Made by a program: the position numbers and the translations under genes
Source of the DNA: Polyangia bacterium
GTDB taxonomy: Bacteria; Myxococcota_A; Polyangia; Nannocystales; Nannocystaceae
Assembly: GCA_030430565.1 (NCBI GenBank)
Contig: JAUIKS010000001.1
Coordinates: 496,001 to 560,000 of the forward strand
DNA length: 64,000 bases
Direction of reading: 5' to 3'
The notes under the pieces: model-generated
The model's database searches: none
Told to the model about the DNA's origin: nothing
What the model saw: only the letters and a program-made list of their open reading frames with translations
In this document: piece by piece, positions 43,370 to 52,053 of the stretch
How the letters are laid out: each line of letters opens with the position of its first letter
Position numbering within the stretch: position 1 is the stretch's first letter

Positions 43370-44092
43370 TCAGTGCACGCGCTCTCGACGGGGAGCCTTC
43401 GGCCGTCGACGCGCGGCGCCCGTGCGCGAGCCGAGCAGCGCCGTCGCGAGCGCCGAGGCGTCGCGGCGCAGCGCGGTGACTCGCTCGGGCGTGGGCGCGG
43501 GGGCCGAGGACCGGCACGTCTCGATGAGCCGCCGCTGCAGCGTGAGCAGCTCGTCCATGACGGCGAGCGTGATTCCCTCCCCGACGTCGAGCCCGCGCAG
43601 CACCGCGAGCGCGGTGCCCAGCTGGCGGAGCGTGCTCGTGTGGGGCGCCAGCCCGGCGAGCAGCCCGAAGTGATCCAGCGCGAGCCGGAGCTCGCCCTCC
43701 CGCATCCCCTTGATCGCGGGGACCGAGGGCTGCGGGCGCGGTCGCAGCGGCGGCGCTTGGTGCTTCGAAGGCCTGACCTGCTTCTGCGGTGTCGGGAGCG
43801 CGGCCTGACCGACGCGTGACGCGAACAAGTCCGAGGGGAGCGCGAGCTCGTCGTGAATCAACGCGCGGAGCAGAGCACGGTGTTGGTCCTTCATCCGCGC
43901 GGCGACGCTGGCGAGCGCGATCTCCTCCGCGCCCCCGCGCGAGGCGACGACGCGACCGCCGACGAACACGTGCGTGGTGACGCGCGGGCGCGCGTGCTGT
44001 GAGGCCTCGGTCTGAACGTGGAAGATGACGCCGCGGTGGCTGACGTTGTGATTAAATCCGCGCGCGATCGGTGCGCTGAATGCCATCGTCAT
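43370..44092 (-). CDS. conserved protein with FNHNVxHRGxxFHVQTE motif, unknown function
   Basis: A 240-residue cytosolic protein. AAGGAG lies seven bases before ATG 44092. The N-terminal block FNHNVSHRGVIFHVQTEAS followed by THVFVGGRVVASR and AARMKDQHRALLRALI resembles a domain I recall in uncharacterised deltaproteobacterial proteins. Residues about 115-140 are Pro/Lys/Arg-rich, and the C-terminal half is helical, with a basic tail. No enzyme motif is present. Its upstream region holds the perfect inverted repeat at 44233-44252. Confidence 0.78.
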   Translation of the reverse strand: MTMAFSAPIARGFNHNVSHRGVIFHVQTEASQHARPRVTTHVFVGGRVVASRGGAEEIALASVAARMKDQHRALLRALIHDELALPSDLFASRVGQAALPTPQKQVRPSKHQAPPLRPRPQPSVPAIKGMREGELRLALDHFGLLAGLAPHTSTLRQLGTALAVLRGLDVGEGITLAVMDELLTLQRRLIETCRSSAPAPTPERVTALRRDASALATALLGSRTGAARRRPKAPRRERVH

Positions 44093-44232
44093 ATGGGAAC
44101 TCCTTCGCGACGGCTGATAGGCTCCGTCGGCGCCGATTATCGACGGCCCCCGCCTCCTCGTCTACGTGGGTAATTCCCCAGTCTCGCGAGAATCTCCGCG
44201 GCGGTGATCGCGTATACGTTCTATATTGTATT

Positions 44233-44252
44233 ACATGTCTTAATAGACATGT
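44233..44252. promoter_or_regulatory. perfect inverted repeat ACATGTCT-TAAT-AGACATGT
   Basis: Two perfect 8-base arms around TAAT, in a strongly AT-rich patch (ATATTGTATTACATGT...TTACATAATAG) within GC-rich DNA. It lies about 140 bases upstream of the gene at 44092 and about 40 bases past the PhoH gene's stop. Best read as an operator within the promoter of the 44092 gene. Confidence 0.6.
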
Positions 44253-44294
44253 TACATAATAGTTTCTCGCGGAGGCCGCGGTCGACGCGCGCCG

Positions 44295-45812
44295 CTACAG
44301 CTCGTCGGCCTTCGTCGAGATAGGCCCGCGGTAGTTCTTCTCGAGCGAGATCTGCGCGACGTAGGGCCCGAAGTCACGGTAGGTGTGCTTGATGCGCGCG
44401 AGCGCGTTACTGCGCCAGTCGACGTAGGGGTTGTCGATCTGCACGGGGTCGATGCAGCCCGTGAGCATGACCTTCGCGGTGTGCGAGAACCGGCTCATGA
44501 GCGTCTTGGCCAGGTGGCGGTCGCCGTTTTGCAGCTCGTCGACCATGGCGACGCAGCCCTCGATGTCGAGCCCGCGCAGCAGCGCGGTCGAGGTCATGTG
44601 CAGGCGCTTCTGCGCGTTGAGCTGGCCGAGGAAGTCGTGCTCGTTCAGCACCCCGATCGCGCGGATCGCCTGCAGCGCGGGCGCGAGCCACGGGCCGATC
44701 TTGTCGCCGAGGTCACCCGGGAGATAGCCGGTTTCGAAGGAGGACGAGGAGTACTCGGGGCGCAGCAGCAGCAGCCCGTTGTGAAAGCGCGACTCGTTCT
44801 CGTCGGGCTGCGAGCGGCGGATCCGGGCGGCGGTCGGCTGACCGCAGGTCAGGTAGAGCGCCGCCGCGATCGTCAGGCGCGTCTTGCCCGAGCCGGCGCG
44901 GCCGTCGATGACGACCAGCGCGACGCTCGGGTCGAGCAGGAACTCGAGCGCGAGCACCTGCAGCGGGTCGCCCGGCGTGAAGCCGAGGATCGGCCGCGGC
45001 ATGTACTTCATGCGCTTGCGGTCCCAGTACTGGGCGAAGCGCAGATCCTCGAGCACGCCGCGGCTGCGTGAGGGGTTGAAGCGCGTGAGCACGAACTCGC
45101 TGTTGCGGTCGCGGTCGGTGAGGATGACGCCCTCGTTCCACGAGAGCGCGCGCGCGTCGAGCTCGACGCCGAGCGCCGAGACCGGGATCGCGCGCTCGCC
45201 CGGCTCGCCGGACTCGATGAAGGCGTCGATCACCGCGCCGTCGACGAAGACCTTGCGGTGCCCGCGGTAGAGGTCCTTGGGCGACGAGAGCTCGATCTTG
45301 CCGAAGCGCAGGTTCTCGCCGCGGATCCCCAGCGAGTCGCACTTCAGCAGCAGGTTGCCGTCCTCCGAGATCACGCGGACGGCGAAGCGCTCGTCGTCGG
45401 TGATGAGCTCCTTCACCGCGCGCGCGGTCGCCAGGATCACGTTGTCGCCGCTGCGATCGCCGTAGCGGCCCGCGGGGTCGTCGTCGGGCTCCCAGGCGAC
45501 GATGCCGCCGCTGGGGTGGCGGCGGAAGCTCTCGGTAGTACGTGTCCCTTTAAGCAGGTCTTTGACGCCGTGGTTGATCAGCCCGGCGGCGCGCAGCTCG
45601 AGCACGCGGCGGGTCACCTCGCGCGCGGCCATCTTCACGCCGTCGCTCTTCATCCGGCTGTGCTGCAGCGCGCCCAGCTCCTCGATCACCCGCTGCGGCA
45701 GCAGCAGCACGTTGGGGCCCTTCACGAGGCGAGCGATGACCTCTGGGTTCTCGATGAGGGCGGACGTGTCGGGGATGATGATGGAGGTGGGCTGCGTCGA
45801 GGCAGTGGGCAT
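44295..45812 (-). CDS. PhoH-like ATPase with N-terminal PIN domain
   Basis: A 505-residue cytosolic protein of the PIN-PhoH (YlaK-like, phoH2) type. The PIN nuclease domain is at about 10-150 (IIIPDTSALIENPEVI with the first acidic residue; DNVILATARAVKE further on). The PhoH P-loop NTPase follows, with Walker A GRAGSGKT near residue 305 and Walker B CVAMVDELQN, then MLTGCIDPVQID (sensor). Proteins of this pair are RNA helicase/nuclease enzymes, studied as VapBC-like or as RNA-processing factors. No antitoxin is adjacent. The ATG at 45812 is the only sensible start. Confidence 0.93.
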   Translation of the reverse strand: MPTASTQPTSIIIPDTSALIENPEVIARLVKGPNVLLLPQRVIEELGALQHSRMKSDGVKMAAREVTRRVLELRAAGLINHGVKDLLKGTRTTESFRRHPSGGIVAWEPDDDPAGRYGDRSGDNVILATARAVKELITDDERFAVRVISEDGNLLLKCDSLGIRGENLRFGKIELSSPKDLYRGHRKVFVDGAVIDAFIESGEPGERAIPVSALGVELDARALSWNEGVILTDRDRNSEFVLTRFNPSRSRGVLEDLRFAQYWDRKRMKYMPRPILGFTPGDPLQVLALEFLLDPSVALVVIDGRAGSGKTRLTIAAALYLTCGQPTAARIRRSQPDENESRFHNGLLLLRPEYSSSSFETGYLPGDLGDKIGPWLAPALQAIRAIGVLNEHDFLGQLNAQKRLHMTSTALLRGLDIEGCVAMVDELQNGDRHLAKTLMSRFSHTAKVMLTGCIDPVQIDNPYVDWRSNALARIKHTYRDFGPYVAQISLEKNYRGPISTKADEL

Positions 45813-46247
45813 GTGAAGTGATCATACACGCGGCGGATCACGGCTCGGCGCGCAGTCGTAGCGGCGTCTCGAGGCGCGCGCGCGATGGGGCTCCAACGCG
45901 CCGCGACGCGCCGCGCGTCGTCGAGACGTGACGCGCGCGTCATGGACCCGACGACCGGCGGCTCGACAGGGCTCGATCGACGCGGTCGCGATGTCGAGCT
46001 CTCGACGTCGATCGATGATGAGCCGCGCGGCTTGACGAAGCTCGCCGTCTTCGCTCGTAGCGACGGCGGGCTCAGAATCGCGCGTGGACGCGGCGCGTGA
46101 ACACGCGTGATTGGAATTCGCGGTGGTCGTCGTGGTCCAAGCAATCGTGTACAGCGGCCGATCGATCGCGCTCTCACCGGCCGCGGGGATTGCGAGACGC
46201 CGCGGCCGCCGTGGCCGCTTCGTGACTCGGGCGCGGGGGAGACTGTC
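45813..46247. other. divergent control region between PhoH and MYXO-CTERM genes
   Basis: About 435 bases, no gene seen. A GTCGAG-CT-CTCGAC repeat lies near 45992 among many CpG-rich near-palindromes and is not distinctive. The ribosome-binding site GGGGGAG for the next gene is at its right end. Confidence 0.4.
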
Positions 46248-48068
46248 TTGATAAAGCGCATTGTTCCGATCGTGCTCCTGTCGACGGTCGCGGCGGCGCC
46301 CGCGGTCGCGAGCGCCGAGACCTTTGAGCCCGGCGCGCTGATCATCCCGATGGACACCGACTACCAGGACATGGGCATGCTCGAGGCCTACGGGCTCGTC
46401 TACGAGCTGCTGCGCCAGGGCGTCGAGATCCAGTGGACGATCCGTGAGGGTAAGGGCTTCGGCGACGTCGACTTCACGACCTCGGCCGTCGACCACCAGA
46501 CCAACGACGTCGTCGATGGTCACGGCTACCGCGGCGGCCCGTTCGTGATCGACGCCGCCGACGCCGACGAGGCGCTGGGGATCATCGACGCGTGGCAGCA
46601 GGACAACCCCGACACGGCGGTCCACGAGGTCACGGAGGCCTTCGACGCCGATGTCGCGCACACCCTCGTCGCGGCGCCGACGATCGCGATGTTCGCCGAC
46701 GGCAACCAGGACATCGCGCGCGGCTACATGCAGGCGGCCAAGATCCCCGACTCGACCGGCGATCCCGGCTGGCCGGACGAGAGCCCCGACATGCTCGACG
46801 TCGAGGAGGTCTCGGGGCCGAGCGACGAGGTGCACAACGACGGCGCGCTGTTCAACGAGCGCGGCGTGCCGGTCTACTGCCAGCTGATGTCGATGCACTG
46901 GGGGGTCGGCGACGCCGAGGACAACCCGGAGGTCGTCGCCGAGGTCCGCAGCTACCTGTCTCACCCGACACACTTCTTCGCCGAGTGCCAGGCCGTCAAC
47001 GCCTTCGAGAACCTCGACCCCTTCGGCTACTTCCTGACGCCCAACGGCTTCTTGATCGGGGACGGGCCCGACGCGCACGACTTCTACAACGCCGACACCG
47101 CGTTCGGCCAGCTCGACGGCGCGTTCGAGTCGGTCGGCGGCAGCGAGCCCGCCTACACGCTGCCCGACGGCGACATGTACAAGGCCGACGACATCGTGAT
47201 GATCACCGAGCAGGGGACGCCGGTGGGGGTCAACGACGTGTGGATGACGGGCGTGATCGACGGCGTGTGCCCCGAGTCCAACGGCAACGCCGACGCGCGC
47301 TGCCTGGGCGCGGGGAAGGTCAGCTACCTCGGCGGGCACGAGTACAAAACGGACCTGCCGATCTCGGAGAACCCCGACACCCAGGGCACGCGCCTGTTCC
47401 TCAACTCGCTGTTCGAGGCGCCGTGCGCGACCGCGGAGGGCTTCCCGAAGCTCGAGCTGATCAAGGACGGGCCCGCGCAGACGGACCTGCCCGAGGTCAC
47501 CTACACCATCAGCTACACGAACCTCGGGCCGACGACGGCGCTCGCGGCTGTCCTTCATGACACCTTGCCCGCCGGGGCCGCGTTCGTGTCCGCGAGCGAG
47601 GGCGGCGCGCTCAACGGGGACACGGTGGCGTGGGACATCGGGACGCTGGGCAAGGGGGCCGGCGGCAGCGTCGAGCTGACCGTGACGCTGGGTGCCCTCG
47701 GCACCTACGAGAACACGGCGACGATCGACTACACCGTGGGCGTCAGCGAGTTCGCGCTCGACTCGAACGTCGTGGTCACCGTCTACGGCGACGTCGACGA
47801 GACGACGGCCGGGACCGACTCGGGGAGCGATGGGAGCGGCGGGAGCGACTCCGACGGGTCGACCGGCGGCGAGAGCTCGGCGGGGCCGACGGGCGAGGCG
47901 AGCTCGGACGGCGACCCCTCGGGCGCGGCGACGGACACCGAGACCGTCGGCGCGAGCGGGGGCGAGGACGCGCCGGGCTGCGGCTGTCGTTCGGGCGGCG
48001 GTGAGCCGGCGGCGCCGCTGATGCTGCTCGCGGCGGCGCTCGGCCTGCGTCGGCGTCGACGCGTCTGA
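46248..48068 (+). CDS. exported protein with MYXO-CTERM sorting signal
   Basis: Cell-surface protein of 606 residues. TTG 46248 is chosen: GGGGGAG lies eight bases upstream and LIKRIVPIVLLSTVAAAPAVASA is a clear signal peptide. The mature part begins with a roughly 390-residue domain (GALIIPMDTDYQDMGMLEAY..., resembling the opening of a large exported hypothetical family I do not recognise). A DUF11-type beta-sandwich is at about 400-505 (YTISYTNLGPTTALAAVLHD, then WDIGTLGKGAGGSVELTVTL). An acidic Ser/Gly/Asp linker precedes a Cys-Gly-Cys (GCGCRSGGG), a hydrophobic helix and a RRRRR end, the MYXO-CTERM signal that anchors or sorts proteins to the myxobacterial surface. Confidence 0.85.
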   Translation: MIKRIVPIVLLSTVAAAPAVASAETFEPGALIIPMDTDYQDMGMLEAYGLVYELLRQGVEIQWTIREGKGFGDVDFTTSAVDHQTNDVVDGHGYRGGPFVIDAADADEALGIIDAWQQDNPDTAVHEVTEAFDADVAHTLVAAPTIAMFADGNQDIARGYMQAAKIPDSTGDPGWPDESPDMLDVEEVSGPSDEVHNDGALFNERGVPVYCQLMSMHWGVGDAEDNPEVVAEVRSYLSHPTHFFAECQAVNAFENLDPFGYFLTPNGFLIGDGPDAHDFYNADTAFGQLDGAFESVGGSEPAYTLPDGDMYKADDIVMITEQGTPVGVNDVWMTGVIDGVCPESNGNADARCLGAGKVSYLGGHEYKTDLPISENPDTQGTRLFLNSLFEAPCATAEGFPKLELIKDGPAQTDLPEVTYTISYTNLGPTTALAAVLHDTLPAGAAFVSASEGGALNGDTVAWDIGTLGKGAGGSVELTVTLGALGTYENTATIDYTVGVSEFALDSNVVVTVYGDVDETTAGTDSGSDGSGGSDSDGSTGGESSAGPTGEASSDGDPSGAATDTETVGASGGEDAPGCGCRSGGGEPAAPLMLLAAALGLRRRRRV

Positions 48069-48148
48069 GGTGACGGTAGAGCCTCGCCTCGCAGCCCGTG
48101 GTGAAAGTCCGCGCGTCGACACGCGGACGCCGCGGCCGCGAGCTCTTT

Positions 48149-48158
48149 GGACATGTCC
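48149..48158. promoter_or_regulatory. GGACATGTCC palindrome
   Basis: Perfect 10-bp palindrome directly against the stop of the Cys-rich lipoprotein gene on the minus strand. Related to other ACATGT-centred sites in the window. Role unknown; it may be a short 3' hairpin. Confidence 0.3.
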
Positions 48159-48851
48159 TCAGTTACATGTCGCGTCGAGCCCGCACGAGAAGCCCGCGCA
48201 GCAGTTGTCGTCGAGGACCTCGCACGCGCTGCCCTCGCCGAGGCAGCAGCCGGTCAGGTCGTACGAGAGGCAGTCGTCGCCGCAGGCCAGCGCGCCCCCG
48301 GTCCACGGCGGGAAGTTGGTGCAGTTGTTCCCGTTGAGGTTGGCGCCGTCGCAGACCTCGCCGCCGTTGATCTCGCCGTCGCCGCAGATCGGGCCGTCCG
48401 TGTCGGAGGTGGAGCCCGTGGTCTGCGGCGAGGTGGAGCCCGTGGTCTGCGGCGAGGTGGAGCCCGTGGCGCTCGTGGTCGTCGTGGAGGTGGTGGACGT
48501 AGTGGTGGCGGTGGACGCGATCGTGGTCGAGCCCGTGCTCGTCGTTGAGCCGCTGCCCGTGGACGTCTGTCCGCCCGTCGGCGCCGTGCTGTTGCTCGGG
48601 TCGTCGTCGGTCGTCACCGCCGACGCGGAGCTCGAGCCGTGCGGGAGGCAGGAGGCCTCGGGGGCCGCCTGGGCGCAGCCGTCGAACTCGGCCACGCACA
48701 CGCTGCAGAACCGGCGCTCGCCGTGGTTGTTGGCGCAGTACTCGTCGCCGCCGCGGAAGTTGCAGTGATCCTCGTTGGTAGCGACGCAGGCGAGCGCGCC
48801 CGCGGCCACGACGGCGATGGCGCTCAGGAGGACGGTGCGGAGGCGAGTCAT
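48159..48851 (-). CDS. Cys-rich, Ser/Thr-rich lipoprotein
   Basis: A 230-residue exported protein. The signal (VLLSAIAVVAAGALAC) ends in a lipobox. The mature protein has a Cys-rich N-terminal part (HCNFRGGDEYCANN, RRFCSVCVAEFDGC), a Ser/Thr linker of about 75 residues with a duplicated GSTSPQTT block, and a C-terminal Cys-rich domain beginning CGDGEINGGEVCDGANLNG, one copy of the myxobacterial cysteine-rich repeat, then a run of paired Cys (GCCLGEGSACEVLDDNCCAG). Function unknown. It follows the kinase-membrane protein pair on the same strand, and the three may be one operon (63-base gap). Confidence 0.78.
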   Translation of the reverse strand: MTRLRTVLLSAIAVVAAGALACVATNEDHCNFRGGDEYCANNHGERRFCSVCVAEFDGCAQAAPEASCLPHGSSSASAVTTDDDPSNSTAPTGGQTSTGSGSTTSTGSTTIASTATTTSTTSTTTTSATGSTSPQTTGSTSPQTTGSTSDTDGPICGDGEINGGEVCDGANLNGNNCTNFPPWTGGALACGDDCLSYDLTGCCLGEGSACEVLDDNCCAGFSCGLDATCN

Positions 48852-48914
48852 TGTGTGGTGCGTAGCGATGAAAGGAGCGAAGGAAGGAGCGAAGGGAGGA
48901 GCACAGCAGGTCGC

Positions 48915-49895
48915 TCAGAAGCGGCCCACCACCGCGACACCGCCGGGCGTCGGCACGGGGAGGACTCGCGCCTGGGCGCGGGCGCGGGGCCGGAGGCCGG
49001 CGATCAACAGCCCCGTCCCGATCAGCACAAGCGCCGCGCCGACGCCGAGCAGCGCGTAGCCAGGCGGCCGGGTGTTGATCGTCTCGAGCGGCATGTCGGG
49101 CTTGGGGGTCGGGGCCCGCAGCGCGAGCGGGACGCCCGCGCCGACCCCCGCCACGCCGACCACGAGCAGCGCGATGCCGGCCTTTGACTTCGGGTTGAAT
49201 TGACCGGACCCGTCGTCCTCGTCCTCGGCGGGCTGTCGGTTCGCCTCCGCCCTCGCCTTCGCCTCCTCGACCACGCGCGTCGCGTGTCCGCGGACAAAGG
49301 GGATCAGCCGACCGACCTCGATGCGCGCGCGGTCCACCGACTCTCCCTCCGTGCACAGCGTGCAGCGGACGTCATGCATCGAGTTCTCGACGCGCTCGCC
49401 GGCGATCATCAGCGAGCTGGTGATCTGATAGCCGCCGTCCTCGAGCGCGCTGACGTGGATCTGGATCACCGGGTCGTTCTCGCTGCGGCCCGGGAGGATC
49501 TCGGCGCGCCGCAGCTCGATGTTGCCGAGCTCCTCGATCCGGCGGAGCAGCACGAGGCTCTGAGCCCCGAGCGAGGACGTGTCGACCGCGAGGGACGCCC
49601 GCGCCACGCCCGCGAGATCTGGGCGGTCGGGGTACGCTGGCGCGTCCGCGTTCGGCTCGACTGCGGCGTCCGGGCGCTCCGGGGTCGCGTCGACCTCCGC
49701 GTCTTCGACCGGGCTGCCCTCGGGCTCCAACGCGTCGGGCTCCAACGCGTCGGGCTCCAACGCGTCGGGCTCCAACGCGTCGGGCTCCAACGCGTCGGCC
49801 TCCGCGACTTCGGCCGGGCTCGCGCCCACGGGCGTCGCTACGAGCTGAGCGCTCGCGAGCGCGAGACAGAGCGAGATGCGTATGCACAGCTTCAC
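48915..49895 (-). CDS. membrane protein coupled to the Ser/Thr kinase gene
   Basis: A 326-residue exported membrane protein. Its GTG start overlaps the kinase stop as GTGA. The N-terminus is a signal (SLCLALASAQLVATPVGAS), then five DALEP repeats, then a periplasmic domain (LRRIEELGNIELRRAEILPG..., RVENSMHDVRCTLCTEG with two Cys). Two C-terminal membrane helices (GIALLVVGVAGVGAGVPLAL, YALLGVGAALVLIGTGLLIA) end in a short basic tail. It may be a receptor or accessory partner of the kinase; this is inferred from coupling only. Family not recognised. Confidence 0.75.
   Translation of the reverse strand: MKLCIRISLCLALASAQLVATPVGASPAEVAEADALEPDALEPDALEPDALEPDALEPEGSPVEDAEVDATPERPDAAVEPNADAPAYPDRPDLAGVARASLAVDTSSLGAQSLVLLRRIEELGNIELRRAEILPGRSENDPVIQIHVSALEDGGYQITSSLMIAGERVENSMHDVRCTLCTEGESVDRARIEVGRLIPFVRGHATRVVEEAKARAEANRQPAEDEDDGSGQFNPKSKAGIALLVVGVAGVGAGVPLALRAPTPKPDMPLETINTRPPGYALLGVGAALVLIGTGLLIAGLRPRARAQARVLPVPTPGGVAVVGRF
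49721..49795 (-). repeat. five exact 15-bp repeats encoding DALEP
   Basis: Five exact copies (plus-strand form CGGGCTCCAACGCGT) in the coupled membrane-protein gene. In frame, so copy changes would alter only the linker. Confidence 0.9.
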
Positions 49896-51892
49896 GAACC
49901 GAGCCCCCCGCGTTTCTTACACAGTTCGCGCCAGCGCACGACGTCGTTGTCTTTAAGCCCGCGCGCCGCCTTCACGCAGCCGCGGAAGTCGCCCAGCTCC
50001 ATGGCGGCCTGGGTCTCGAGCTTGCGCGCGTCTCGGGATCGTCGCCAGCACTCTCGCTGCTTCGAGCGCTCGAGCACCGTCTTCCAGCGGTAGGCCTGGG
50101 CCGCGACCTTGGCCTGCTCGCGCACCTGCTCGCACGCGGACGTCTCGTGGGCGGGGGTCCGCGGCTTGCCGCGCTTCTCTTTGATCCCGCTCTTCGCCTC
50201 GGTGTTCGCTCTTGCCTTCGCGTCGGGCGATGTCTCGGGCGATGTCTCGGGAGATGTCCCGGGAGACATGTCATTCGTCGTCTCGGGCGACGGCTCCGGT
50301 GAAGGTCCGGAGTCGCTCTCCGCTTCCGCGCGCGCGGCGAGCGTGTCGGTCGTGGGCTCCGGTCGGGGGTCGTCGGTGGTCGCGATGACCTGGACGTCGG
50401 GCGTGGGAGCCACGCCGGCCGTGGCGGGCGGGTCGGCGGCTGGCGCCTGCTGGCTGGCGAGCGTGAACACGAGCGCGAGCGCCCCGAGTCCACCGGCGAC
50501 CAGCGCCCATCCCAGCCAGGGCCGTCGCGTCTCGTCGGGCGCCGGCTCGTCAAAGGCCCGGACCACCTCGTTGAGTCGCTCGACGAACGCGTGGGCCGTC
50601 GCGGGTCGCCGCGAGGGGTCGAGCGCCAGCGTGTCGTCGACGAGCGCGATTAGCTTTTGCGGCAACCCCGGGACCAGCTCGCCGAGCGAGGGCGGCGCTG
50701 CGGTCTGCTTGGCGACGAGGATCTTCATCGGGTTCTTATCGATAAACGGCGGACGACCGGCGATCAGCGTGAACAGCGTTGAGCCGAGGGCGTAGATGTC
50801 GAAGTGGGGCCCGACCGCTTCACCGATCGACTGCTCCGGGGCCATGTGCTCGGGCGTCCCGATGATCATGCCCGGGGTCGTCGCCGCGGCGCTCGACAGC
50901 CGCGCTTGATTGGCGGCGACGCCAAAATCGAGGACCTTGACCACTTCGTTGTCGCCCCGGCGGGCGATCATAATGTTCTCCGGCTTGAGGTCTCGGTGCA
51001 CGACGCCGGCCGCGTGCGCGGCGTCGATCGCCGCGCCCACCTCGCCCATGATCGCGCAGGCCTCACGGGCCGGGAACGAGCCGCGCTCGTCGAGGATAAG
51101 CCCGAGGTCCCGACCCTCCTGATACTCCATCACGAGGAAGCGTCGCCCGTCCTCGAGGACGTCCGCGTCGAACACGTCGATGATCCCGGGGTGGCCGATC
51201 GCGCTGGCGTTGCGCGCCTCGGCGGCGAATCGCCCAGCCACATCGGGGCTCGAGCTCCACTCCGTCAGCAGCACCTTGATCGCCACCTTCCGACCGACCT
51301 CGAGGTGCTCGCCGAGGTACACCTGCGCCATGGCGCCGATGCCGATCAACGCCTCCACGCGGTAGCGGTCGCAGAGGACGGTGCCGCTCAAGATGTGCTC
51401 GTTCTCGGGCGGAGCCGGGCCCATTAGCAGATCCAGATCCCGCTGCGCGATGTCCTCGTTGCTCAACGCTGATTTCGACTGCGCAGGCGCGGGGCGGTCG
51501 GAGGACTCCTTCGACGGGGCGGCGAGCTTCTCCGTGGAGACGACGGTCCCGGACGCGGTGACCATCGCCGAGGCCTGGGGAGCGCTCTCGGGTGTTGGGG
51601 CCCGCGTCGCCGACTGGGCGGCGGCGAGGTTCTTCGGGGACACGATGGTCCCGGACGCGGTGACCATCGCGGAGGCGTTGGGCGGACGCGGCGTCGTACC
51701 CGGTGCGGCGCGGTCGGCATCGTCCCGCCCGGCGTCGGCTTCGCTCTCAGCTCGAAGTGCGGGGTCCACGAGTCGACTTGATCCTAGCACGCGACGCGGC
51801 GACGCCGCGGAGGCCTGACGAGTGTGGGGGCCACGCGTACCCCGGTTGTTCAGCGCGAGCGCGTGCGAGAGAGTGGCGAGCGAGCCATCCAT
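49892..51892 (-). CDS. transmembrane Ser/Thr protein kinase
   Basis: Eukaryotic-type kinase of 666 residues. A disordered N-terminal 165 residues contains two SAMVTASGTxVS blocks. The kinase domain follows: G-loop IGIGAMAQV, catalytic Lys in VAIKVLL (about 203), HRDLKPEN (about 298-305), DFG, TPEHMAPEQ. A membrane helix lies at about 457-479 (WLGWALVAGGLGALALVFTLA). The outer part is Pro/Thr/Ser-rich and ends in a Cys-bearing helical domain (ACEQVREQAKVAAQAYRWKT...GCVKAARG). It has no PASTA repeats. ATG 51892 is the longest start; GTG 51769 is an alternative. The stop overlaps the next gene by GTGA. Phosphorylation targets unknown. Confidence 0.92.
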   Translation of the reverse strand: MDGSLATLSHALALNNRGTRGPHTRQASAASPRRVLGSSRLVDPALRAESEADAGRDDADRAAPGTTPRPPNASAMVTASGTIVSPKNLAAAQSATRAPTPESAPQASAMVTASGTVVSTEKLAAPSKESSDRPAPAQSKSALSNEDIAQRDLDLLMGPAPPENEHILSGTVLCDRYRVEALIGIGAMAQVYLGEHLEVGRKVAIKVLLTEWSSSPDVAGRFAAEARNASAIGHPGIIDVFDADVLEDGRRFLVMEYQEGRDLGLILDERGSFPAREACAIMGEVGAAIDAAHAAGVVHRDLKPENIMIARRGDNEVVKVLDFGVAANQARLSSAAATTPGMIIGTPEHMAPEQSIGEAVGPHFDIYALGSTLFTLIAGRPPFIDKNPMKILVAKQTAAPPSLGELVPGLPQKLIALVDDTLALDPSRRPATAHAFVERLNEVVRAFDEPAPDETRRPWLGWALVAGGLGALALVFTLASQQAPAADPPATAGVAPTPDVQVIATTDDPRPEPTTDTLAARAEAESDSGPSPEPSPETTNDMSPGTSPETSPETSPDAKARANTEAKSGIKEKRGKPRTPAHETSACEQVREQAKVAAQAYRWKTVLERSKQRECWRRSRDARKLETQAAMELGDFRGCVKAARGLKDNDVVRWRELCKKRGGLGS

Positions 51893-52053
51893 GGACCGTA
51901 ATGCCGGTCACCGGGCTCGTTCGGACAGGTCGCGCGGAAATTGCCTGAAGGAATCAAGCCGTCGACATCGTCAAGCCCGCCAGACCTCGAACAAGTACCC
52001 TGCTGGGGCGATCACGGATCCAGATAAAATTGCGCGCCAGCCGAGCTGGAGCG

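Noticed and set aside
45822..48122. 766-codon minus-strand frame opposite the MYXO-CTERM gene
   Set aside because: No ribosome-binding site or domain; the plus frame has a signal peptide and MYXO-CTERM signal.
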